From NCBI GenBank assembly GCA_944472135.2, contig OX235265.1, positions 60,461,112 through 60,525,111 of the forward strand: a DNA stretch of 64,000 nucleotides, written 5' to 3'. Below the pieces are notes generated by a model. It was not told where the DNA came from. It searched no databases and saw only the letters and a list, made by a program, of their open reading frames with translations. This stretch comes from Trichobilharzia regenti (lineage: Eukaryota > Platyhelminthes > Trematoda > Strigeidida > Schistosomatidae). Made by a program: the position numbers and the translations under genes. Below, piece by piece: positions 55,615 to 64,000 of the stretch. The first letter of the stretch is position 1; each line of letters begins with the position of its first letter.

Positions 55615-56965
55615 AAAAAAGACTTTCGATTAGAAGCATGTGTTCGAAAAACATATCAAACAACGTGATCTCTGGTGCAGTCCAATGCCGAAAGATACCC
55701 CTCTTATGTCAGTTATCACTGTGACGACATCAAGGAGGGTATACTTTCGATTTTCTGAACATATAGTATTAAGTTAATGTCTCAGAGGGAGAAATTCTCT
55801 CAACAACGCCATGGCGACGCATCTCGCTGATACTTGTCATCAGGTAGATATCATGAATTCCTTTAAAATTATCAATAGAAAAATCAGTTCAATTCTCCTC
55901 AATTTCGACGAAGCAGTTGCTATCAAATGCATGAAACCCGATTTGTGTTAAGCAAGAAGTGGTTATAAGTCATTCCTTATACTGACAACTGGATGTCTTC
56001 ACTGTCTTTCGTTTGATTACATTACTGTTATGTACTCGTCGCTAAGTTATTGTTATGGACTGGTCGAGAAACTAATAGTCCTGACGCGAGAAGGCGGAAA
56101 TCAGAAGACCACTAGGTTTACGATGATACTTCTATTGTCCAAACACAAAGAGACGAAAATAAATGGTCTCACACCAAAGTGGTAAGTAAGTAAAGTAAAG
56201 TCACAAGATTGTGTATGCGAAATATATATGAATGTTCCAGACAAAGCGTGGGAACAAATCATTAGACAGTCTTAACATGAATGGCTAATTATAATGGAGT
56301 GTCGATCCAAATATACATAGCGAATATAGCAGACATGTCAACAACCAAACATATAATATGGATATATGTCACTAAGCAACGGACTGTCAACAAACACTCA
56401 TATTATATATAATATAATATAAGGAGAATACACATTAATAAAGGAGACAAGTTCACACAAGTGAAATGGTCACAGACTAAGCGAGCAAACAGAAAGAGAG
56501 ACCAACATGCCCACACACACATAAATATATATATGTGGATACATATCAATTACCTTTCGTTTTAATCTCACTCTCCTAACTCTAACTTTCCTTGTCTCTT
56601 GTTTTTATGATTTGGGTAGGCTTCACCACAATGTTACTCAATTTATTAGTTACTTTTCATCGTATTCACCTCTTGTCTTTATTATGTAAGCCTTTCGCCA
56701 TTGTATTCAAGCATTTGTTTTTTGTTTAGACGTAAACTTTCTTAGTAAAAGCTACGCAAGTATAGTTTCTGAGTACTGTTTATTTACTTTGCAGTTTCCT
56801 GTTAACTGATATCATGTAACATTTCTAAGTGTGTTTAAAGTGTGTTAAATTCTGTACATTAACTTAATCATTTATATAGGCTGTTCTCAACTGACGAGAA
56901 GCCGACGGAATAAACAATGGTACCATCTTATTCTGAAAAAATCATTATTCTTGCAGTATCCAGAC
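55615..56965 (+). mobile_element. Penelope-like element copy C, split by a solo LTR
   Basis: Plus strand. The coding remains (55640-55950) match copy B: 'DLWCSPMPKDTPL' against LVQSKVDRYPSHV, then a deletion that removes the GIY-YIG core, then 'FRFSEH'-like sequence, and 'NSFKIINRKISSILL' near 55855-55900. The 3' untranslated region is cut at 56021-56025 and resumes at 56549. It ends near 56960. Same family as copies A and B. Confidence 0.85.
56026..56548. mobile_element. Solo LTR (523 bp) inside PLE copy C
   Basis: Begins TGTTATGTACTCG and ends GATACATATCA (TG...CA), with 5-bp direct repeats ATTAC at 56021-56025 and 56549-56553. Copies A (about 7995) and B (about 27750) show the uninterrupted region. 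It carries no coding sequence. It differs in sequence from the LTR at 21515. Family not recognised; strand not determined. Confidence 0.85.
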
Positions 56966-57949
56966 AAACTGATGTAAAATGGGTAGAGGCAATCAGCTTG
57001 CTGACACTCCTCAGCAAGTCATACCTGTTATGTGGAAGGAAATCCTTTCGGTGATTCAAATCCGTATCAGCCAGTGCGGTAGTCTGAGACATTAATCGGC
57101 CTCATGACCGATCTCCTATAGAATTGTAGTGGACACTTTGATTTTCCATTAGTGTAAACAGTGTCGTGCTGAATTCGATCGGTCAGAGTTGCTATAGAGT
57201 TAACAAGCCAGGCGACTTCCTACTCCATATCTGGATTGCAAAGAAGGGCTGTGCAACTGGCCAGCGACTATTTCTGAATTAGAGAACTCAAACTGGAATA
57301 AAGCAGAGATACTGATGGAAGTTGCAGTAGGACTACTGTTGTAATGGTCTGTCTAGCAGATATTTTCTTTCCCATTCATTTACCAATTCTATTTTTAAAT
57401 AAGCATTATCCATCAAGAAGAGACCTTACGTAATACTGCAAACAGATATATATATATATATATATATATATACTGCCTGATGAGTAACGCTTGAAGGTAG
57501 TATGAAAACTCTGGTTGCAGCAGAATTCAAATAAACAGACACGGCATCCTGATGAACAATTAAAAATCTTATACTCAGATATTCCGACATTTCCACTGCT
57601 ATATTCTACAATGAAGCCGATTTTATTTTATTAACCATTTGTATATTTGTGACATCAACTGCAATGTTTGTTTCATGCAGTAATGTTGTCCCTGTCAATA
57701 TAAATCCTGAGATTATTGAAAAATAAGTAATTACGTACATATTTTCTTCTAATTTCATACCAAGAACGTAATTCCCCAGGAAGTAATCGAATGCATTTCT
57801 AACCGTATAAGATCATTCATGACAGCTAGATGCAACTCGTGATGATGTTGGCAGTTGCATTTCATAGCACAGTTCACACAAAGACTGGCCAGCATTACAG
57901 GTGTTGATAGTTCGAAGCTTTATGCGGTCCATATCCTGACTTCACTTTC
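56966..57949. other. Unassigned sequence with (TA)n at 57446-57472
   Basis: 57000-57360 is less AT-rich than its surroundings and could be an unrecognised repeat. I could not match it to anything else in the window. Confidence 0.3.
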
Positions 57950-58278
57950 AATCTTTATTGATTATTATTGTTTGTTTTGGATTCCAAGTAGAACAAAGGG
58001 CTTCTGCAAAACATCTACACTTTGCTCTATTTTATGCTCTCCTCTTCAACTCCCTGCAACACTATCTCCACCATGTCACCTCCGCACTGACGACCCACAA
58101 GTCACTTCCAATTGGGATTCCACTCGAATGATGGCCTGCTTTGCACGTGATGCATTCGACGTTTCCCCAACATTTGTCCGATCCATCTCCATTTCCTCCT
58201 ACATATTTGTATAGCAATCGGCTCTAGGTTGTCAGCTAGCCATTTGATCTGCAGTATGGAGACAGCCAGCGAAGTGGG
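57950..58278 (-). mobile_element. RTE 3' fragment cut by assembly gap
   Basis: Minus strand, starting 'ttgttttggattccaagtagaac' on the plus strand. It continues to 'cagccagcgaagtggg', where the Ns begin. Older subfamily; compare 14426-14445, 'cagccagtgaagtgggtagc'. Confidence 0.8.
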
Positions 58279-58778
58279 NNNNNNNNNNNNNNNNNNNNNN
58301 NNNNNNNNNNNNNNNNNNNNNNNNNNNNNNNNNNNNNNNNNNNNNNNNNNNNNNNNNNNNNNNNNNNNNNNNNNNNNNNNNNNNNNNNNNNNNNNNNNNN
58401 NNNNNNNNNNNNNNNNNNNNNNNNNNNNNNNNNNNNNNNNNNNNNNNNNNNNNNNNNNNNNNNNNNNNNNNNNNNNNNNNNNNNNNNNNNNNNNNNNNNN
58501 NNNNNNNNNNNNNNNNNNNNNNNNNNNNNNNNNNNNNNNNNNNNNNNNNNNNNNNNNNNNNNNNNNNNNNNNNNNNNNNNNNNNNNNNNNNNNNNNNNNN
58601 NNNNNNNNNNNNNNNNNNNNNNNNNNNNNNNNNNNNNNNNNNNNNNNNNNNNNNNNNNNNNNNNNNNNNNNNNNNNNNNNNNNNNNNNNNNNNNNNNNNN
58701 NNNNNNNNNNNNNNNNNNNNNNNNNNNNNNNNNNNNNNNNNNNNNNNNNNNNNNNNNNNNNNNNNNNNNNNNNNNNNN
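58279..58778. other. Assembly gap (exactly 500 N)
   Basis: A run of 500 N. A round number suggests a placeholder of unknown true size. The element on its left is interrupted and no continuation is seen on the right. Confidence 0.98.
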
Positions 58779-59416
58779 TTGTCCGGTGAATTGAAAATAT
58801 CTTGTCTATTGTGTATGTGCGAATATATATACATACATGTATCAATTTCCTCCGGGTTTATTGGTCGGTAGTCACCTATGACAGTGATTTGTGCGCGCAC
58901 ACACACAGCACTATTATTCGCCGCCTCCCTGCCTCCTCTGAAAATAGTCTCAAATCTATCTCTTTGACTTCTCATTTTATTCCCGTATTTCCTGTTGTTC
59001 ACCACCACCACCACCGGTACACACCTCTCTCCTTCCATGTCTGTGCTGTTTCCACTTGTTGTTGATGAAGAGCATTTTCTCATTTTATGGACAAAACACA
59101 TCTTTACAAACGCAAAAAAATGGTTGTTTTTATTCATAACATTGTGCTATGTTTAACTGTGTAGAATTCTTTCCTCAAAAGTATGCCATTGTGTGTGTTT
59201 ACACACGTATATATATGCACATAAAAATATACATAAATGTATTTTTAAAATCCACTTTCTCTCTCTCTCTCTTATTTTTAACCATTCTCTCCTTTTGTCA
59301 CCACCCCCACCTGTTCGGTTTGTGTATATTCTATTCTATTTTTTGTTGTGGTCGTTGTGATGATGTCATAGGTCTTTCATGCTATCATTATTATTACTAC
59401 TATTATTATATAATTA

Positions 59417-59481
<65 letters not shown>

Positions 59482-60359
59482 AGATGTAGATATTTAGATG
59501 TGTATGTATTTTTGACCGTTCACTTTGTGAATATTGTTTGTGTATTAAGCATATCTTCAACACTATCTATCTGTCCATATTTATAACAAATACACTGGTT
59601 TTATATTTCATGTGTAAATAAATATCTGTGGGGGTGTGGGAGTGTGCTTTTCACAGTTGAAAACTTAAAAAATGTATGAGCTTTCATGAGTGCCTGTGTA
59701 AGTAAGTAAGTATTCGTTTTATTATTATTGTTATTATTTTGTTCTGGTTTTAACATTACACAATGCTTTGTTTGACCTCTTCTTCTTGGTCTTGTTCTTC
59801 TACGACGTCTTTTACTTCTATAATGACTATTTAATAACAAACAAATCAAGAAGCAAACAACCAGTCAAATAAACGAAAAAACAAACATGATGAACACCAA
59901 CAAAATTATTGGTGTATATGCGCGTTTGTCTTTGTGTATTGTGTTATTTTGGTGTAATAAATTAAATAAACAAACCCTGATGAGATTGTGATTTATTCAA
60001 CCAAAAAATACAACAAATAAATTAAATGATTTGACATATAATTGTACTGACTTCTTGTTTTTTATAACCACTGTGTGATGTGAGAATGATTCCGTGTACT
60101 TGGGATCCCTTTCGGTTTGTCGTGTCTGTGTGCGTGTGTGTCTTTAGATGGGGAGTGAGCTTAACCACTCCTCTGAGGCTATTCTCGTATTGATGAGGTG
60201 AAACACAGTCACAGTAAGGTATCATGATAGGAAGTTTGTTCGTCAATATTGCTGAGTTGATTTCAGCGTTCGTCGATCGATGTGAGTGGGGAGGGGAATC
60301 CATTTAATAGATGAGATTCAAACACTAAGGCTAGTTAGCTTTCACCAGGCTATCATTAT
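58779..60359. other. Microsatellite-rich tract, possible untranslated or intronic sequence
   Basis: Contains (CT)n at 59417-59438 joined to (AT)n at 59439-59478, a CT run near 59261-59275, CAC repeats near 59000 and TG-rich stretches near 60120. No dispersed repeats of the kinds found elsewhere are present. Two minus frames are moderately protein-like (60303-60022, MDSPPHSHRSTNAEINS...; 59137 into the gap) but I cannot show that they are exons. Confidence 0.4.
59417..59478. repeat. Compound (CT)n(AT)n microsatellite
   Basis: Eleven CT dinucleotides directly followed by about twenty AT dinucleotides. Confidence 0.95.
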
Positions 60360-60985
60360 ATTTATATTAATATTCCTTTGGGTTCTGAGTGGGATATAGG
60401 GCTTCAACAGGACATCACCACTTACTGCAGCCGTTCGTAACTGGTTTCATGCCCTGCTCCATGTCTCCCTCGGACTTATGCCAAATTCCTTATTTTTCTC
60501 CCAGTGGCGTTTGAATAAGGACTTGACCTGTAGTGTCACTCAACAGTCTCGTCAGCGTGTGTCTAATCCATCTCTTTTTCCTCCTACATATTAGTTCAGT
60601 GATAGGTTCCCAGGATTTCTCGTTATTTATGTTTTTCCTGGCCATCTTAATCGTGAATACATAGAGCGATGGTAGGTGTTGATGAAAGTCTGCAGTAGCC
60701 TGTTGCAAATGCTGTATGTGATGTGCCAAGCCTCTGCACAATATTAGAAGCACCGATTTGACAATTAATGTTGAAAATTTGTATCTTATTGTGTTGGCAA
60801 TCATATCGATATCAGAGTATTGGATGCGCCTTTTTCCTATCCTGTACACCCATAGTTGAGACGATATTGTCTAGATGAGTGGAAGAGGTTACTGCCTTTA
60901 GATTTCTCCCTTTGATGGTGATTAATGCTCATTATTGTTGTTGTTGGTGGTGGTGGTTAGGCATCTTCATCACCTCTAAGTTATG
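60360..60985 (-). mobile_element. RTE 3' fragment, diverged
   Basis: Minus strand. The plus-strand start 'attcctttgggttctgagtgggatataggg' and the order through 'gttgatgaaagtctgcagtagcctg' to 'ggcatcttcatcacctc' match the copy at 2.2-3.0 kb. Confidence 0.75.
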
Positions 60986-62074
60986 AACAATACTTATATT
61001 CGAAATCAGGACTCGTTGGTTGGTCATATCGCCACACTAAGGACAACAGTCATGTATGTTAAAGTGGCTTGTCTAAATGTGCGTACAGTTTTTTTACACA
61101 CCAAGGCATGAAGCACTTTCGAGATAGACTTTGGAATATGAGTTGTTAAGATGTAGTTTATCTTAGCAACTGTAATATATAATACAGTTTACTAACAGTT
61201 TCTCTTTATTGTGAATAAGAAATATAAGGGTAGCTAACTAAGTTTTTCATTTGGAAATCGCTGAATTAAGATCCTGAGATCTAGTGAAATGTCTGAGTGT
61301 ATTCATCAGCATATTTTTCTATAGAGTTAAGAAAGCTGATAAATTTACTTACTATCTCTTTTTCTATATGAATCTGTGAGATAACATGTTTTTGTCGTTT
61401 TTATTCTTGTCCTTTTATAAAATGTATTATGTAGTGTAAATTCATGAGGTATATTTTTGTATTGTCACTACCACCATCTAACCATGTGATGATAGAGAGA
61501 GGTAGCCATGATAAGTAGGTTGTATAAATAATATCTCGAATGTTGTTGTTAGTGTGTGTTCACTCCATTTCACGGACTAGATATGTTTCAATATCCGGGG
61601 CTGTATTATATATGCTGCAAAGACAGCTGACACACCATGTTGTTATTTATAGTGTTGTATTACATCAGTTCACCTTTTTTCTCTTAATGAGAATAGGAAT
61701 TAGTTTTCATGTGTTAAACATCCATAATTACTTGTGTACATTTTATACACATGTAATTTATTCCATGTTGTTAAATTATTAGTTAACAATAGAGAGATAA
61801 ATAGAGTGTAGTGACTCTTTAAAACCGGTATTCATTCACGCTTATTGGTCCATTTCAATAGAACATAAAGTCAGCAGGTGGTTTATAATCACGTGTTTCT
61901 TTATGTTTCATTTAATTCGATGGAGATGATTTATCACATGTTGGATTTATGCTCTATTTTCATATTCTGCGTATGTGAAGAATGATTGTGTATAGAGACC
62001 GTTTTATTGACGGTGGCTACTATAATTTATATCTTAAATATCTCAGTCTTATAATGGTTAGTTCTGTTGCTCAA
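60986..62074. other. Unassigned AT-rich sequence
   Basis: No gene or repeat was recognised. The 80-codon plus frame at 61540-61782 has hydrophobic, low-information content. Confidence 0.4.
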
Positions 62075-62305
62075 CAAATATTCCGAAGGAGAAATGGGGA
62101 GATATAGGCTGAACTCATGCTGAGGAGACTACTAAGAGTGACATCACTCACAAAGCCTTTCGAGTGGAAGCCGGATGGGAGATGCGACGAGTTTAGCTTA
62201 GGACCTAAAGGAGACCATGTAAGGACGAAATGAAAGTTTACACCCAATTATGAAGTTAGTGCTGCTGAAGCCCCATGTCTCACGGGAATAGTAATCATTA
62301 TTATA
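62075..62305 (+). mobile_element. RTE 3' tail fragment
   Basis: Plus strand: 'ggagaaatggggagatataggctg', 'tgacatcact', 'gagtggaagccggatgggag', 'gctgaagccccatgtctc'. This is the standard tail order, short and diverged. Confidence 0.7.
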
Positions 62306-62359
62306 GTTAGTTGTTTACTTTTCTACCTATTTGAACGAAATGTGAGTATATGGATTGAT

Positions 62360-62545
62360 TAGGAGATTTGAAGTCACGCTGCTCATTGTGCTGCATTCAG
62401 AAACGGTGTGATTGCTTCATTGGAACACTACAACACAAGGAAGATACTATATCCGTGGAGTTCTGAAATAATCCTTGCTGATGAGTCCCAATAAACACGA
62501 AAATTAAGTCGAGTTTCCTGTTGATTACCTCCACTTATGCAACAG
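62360..62545 (+). repeat. Possible SM-alpha-like remnant
   Basis: Near 62489 the sequence reads CTGATGAGTCCCAATAAACACGAAAATTAAGTC: an intact CTGATGA and a CGAAA, but helix II does not pair. The flanks are too eroded to be sure of the family. Confidence 0.35.
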
Positions 62546-62619
62546 TAATGCAAAGTGCAACACTATGGTGTTGAGTCTCTCAGCTTGGTAATAACATTTC
62601 AAACTAGACTGTCTGTCTG

Positions 62620-64000
62620 TTTTCGACATAGAACTTTGCACAAATGTGCGGAAGTTCAAGTCGCCACATTCCGTGTAGCACGCGAAGCAAGAGAAGAAAG
62701 TACAAGAAAAGCATAATAGAAACAGTGAGCAGAGGTGTGAGACAAAGGAGTAATAAAGAAATACAAAACAGTTTCATTGAAGATCATAAGTCACAGGGAG
62801 TGGATGCATCTGCGCCACTGAGAACGATTTTGAGCCATGTCACCAATTGTTTCCAACCATAGATTTTTACCGTCCCGAGGACCCCAGCCTGGAAGTCTAC
62901 ACCTTCCTACGTGGCTTAGACCAACTGTTGTGGATTTCATTGACTGATGCCAAGTTTTTGTTTGACCGCCGCTAGCTTTTTTCCAGCCTGACCCTATATC
63001 CGCTAACATTGCTCGTCGAGGGAGGCGATGGCTTGGCATACGTAACACATGTCCTAACCATCTCAGTCTTTGTAGCTTCACGACTTCGTCGATTGATTTC
63101 CCCTGTTTACCTAGAACTCTACGCCTAACCTCCATGTTGCTCACCTTATTATGCCACTTTACACGGGAAATAGAACGCAGGCACCTATGATCAAAGACAG
63201 CTAGTCTTTTCATGTCTTCCACTCTCAGTGGCCAGGTCTCACAACCATAAAGGAGGACGGAGCGGACTGATGAGCAGTACACCCGCCCTTTGGTCGATAG
63301 TCGAACATCTCGTCTACGCCAGAGTCGGCGTAAACTAACAAATGCGAAACGAGCCCCTTGTATTCGTGCTGAGATTTCGTCAGAGATCAGCCCGTTGGGG
63401 CTGATGGTACTTCCCAAATAAGTGAAGCGGTCAACGTGCTCTACCACTTCACTTCCTATTTTTAAACTAGGCGTCGATGTAGTCCAGTCCTGTAACATCA
63501 TCTTGCATTTGGCGGGAGCGAATCGCATGCCAAACATTCGTAGATTGCGGCTCAAGGTGTTTAGAAGACTCTGCATTTCGTCAGCGTCTTCGCCTAGAAG
63601 GACTATATCGTCTGCATATTCCAAGTCAACGAGATTATTCCCCGGTAGCAAGTCAATCCCTGAGTCGCTGAAGTCACCTAGGGTTAAGTCCATTAACACA
63701 TCTATGATGAAGTTGAATAGAAAAGGAGATAATGGGCATCCTTGACGGACACCACTGGTCGTCATCAGTTCAGATGACAGCTCGCCGTAAGCCCTCACCT
63801 GGCTGTATGAGTACGAATAGAGTGCCTTAATCAGTGCAATATATTTTCTCGGAATTCCCTTTACAGCCAAGCATCTCCAGAGAACTTCCCGATCGACAGA
63901 GTCGAATGCTGCCTTTAGGTCAAGAAATATAATGACTGTTGGACGCCGGTAGGAATGCCTATGTTCTAGAATCTGTCGGAGGGTGAAGATATGATCAATA
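62620..64000 (-). mobile_element. RTE-B retrotransposon, 3' part, continues beyond window
   Basis: A second RTE-like family, distinct from the SR2-like one in sequence. The 3' untranslated part is 62620-62790 and shares the end region with the decayed copy at 46280. The coding part is open to the window edge, so a longer element probably lies to the right. Confidence 0.88.
62791..64000 (-). CDS. Non-LTR reverse transcriptase, open to window edge
   Basis: An uninterrupted minus-strand frame of about 403 codons whose N-terminal part lies outside. From the edge: IDHIFTLRQILE, motif A IIFLDLKAAFDSVDRE (near 63930-63885), motif B GVRQGCPLSP (near 63752-63723) and motif C YADDIVLLG (63618-63592) with both aspartates. 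The thumb block FTYLGSTISPNG, SVRSVLLYGCETWPL and LRWLGHVLRM follow. It ends ...CIHSL with the stop at 62791-62793. The protein makes the DNA copy of element RNA at the target. No frameshift is visible, unlike every other retroelement in the window, so this is the best candidate for a recently active copy. Confidence 0.9.
   Translation of the reverse strand, partial: IDHIFTLRQILEHRHSYRRPTVIIFLDLKAAFDSVDREVLWRCLAVKGIPRKYIALIKALYSYSYSQVRAYGELSSELMTTSGVRQGCPLSPFLFNFIIDVLMDLTLGDFSDSGIDLLPGNNLVDLEYADDIVLLGEDADEMQSLLNTLSRNLRMFGMRFAPAKCKMMLQDWTTSTPSLKIGSEVVEHVDRFTYLGSTISPNGLISDEISARIQGARFAFVSLRRLWRRRDVRLSTKGRVYCSSVRSVLLYGCETWPLRVEDMKRLAVFDHRCLRSISRVKWHNKVSNMEVRRRVLGKQGKSIDEVVKLQRLRWLGHVLRMPSHRLPRRAMLADIGSGWKKASGGQTKTWHQSMKSTTVGLSHVGRCRLPGWGPRDGKNLWLETIGDMAQNRSQWRRCIHSL

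Noticed and set aside
58102..59137. Long frames across the N gap
   Set aside because: Most of their length is N. They cannot be treated as open.
59149..59586. 145-codon plus-strand frame
   Set aside because: Much of it is translated microsatellite (YYYYYY, SLSLSL, YIYIYI). There is no independent sign of coding.
62218..62235. Hammerhead box 'aggacgaaat'
   Set aside because: It lies in an RTE tail and has no CTGATGA box or pairing partner nearby; coincidence.

Overview
This 64-kb window looks like repeat-saturated, AT-rich DNA from a blood fluke (Schistosoma or a close relative). That is an inference from element content: many RTE-clade (SR2-like) non-LTR retrotransposon copies, many Penelope-like element (PLE) fragments with GIY-YIG remains, a Merlin DNA transposon, two solo LTRs, and tRNA-derived short repeats with hammerhead-ribozyme-like motifs of the SM-alpha kind. 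No intact host gene could be demonstrated. A few exon-like open stretches are listed at low confidence. No rRNA, CRISPR array or bacterial-type operon was seen.

Layout. 0-16 kb: a decayed RTE copy (2.2-4.0 kb), a PLE with its GIY-YIG region deleted (7.3-8.4), further RTE tails, a heavily mutated minus-strand PLE C-terminal region (11.6-12.4), and a foldback repeat (15.2). 16-26 kb: a candidate exon at 17.2-17.4, then an RTE copy split by a solo LTR (21.4-22.5) whose close relative lies inverted at 25.4-25.9 and preserves the empty site. 26-36 kb: two PLE GIY-YIG fragments, the longest RTE copy (29.7-32.5, minus) followed by a near-identical inverted 3' end (32.7-33.0), an inverted pair of tRNA-derived SINEs (34.0-35.0), and a PLE reverse transcriptase fragment (35.5-36.2). 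36-48 kb: foldback/tRNA-like/hammerhead repeats, another PLE GIY-YIG fragment (38.3-38.8), a decayed reading frame (41.8-42.2), a broken Merlin transposase (43.9-44.7), an RTE-B fragment (46.3-46.7) and a head-to-head pair of SM-alpha-like repeats (47.1-47.5). 48-58 kb: a 1.6-kb almost perfect palindrome with 647-bp arms (49.35-50.95), a PLE fragment (52.1-52.4), a second SM-alpha-like inverted pair (54.3-54.9), and a PLE split by another solo LTR (55.6-57.0). 58-64 kb: a 500-base N gap, a microsatellite-rich tract, RTE tails, and at the right edge an open RTE-B reverse transcriptase frame that runs off the window.

How it fits together. RTE reverse transcriptases probably mobilise the short tRNA-headed repeats in trans (inference). 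PLEs form a separate, older layer of several lineages. LTR elements inserted later into both and survive only as solo LTRs. A recurring pattern is pairs of related repeats in inverted orientation, at scales from 60 bp to 650 bp. The palindrome is the most striking case: its arms carry one reading frame broken by only a few stops.
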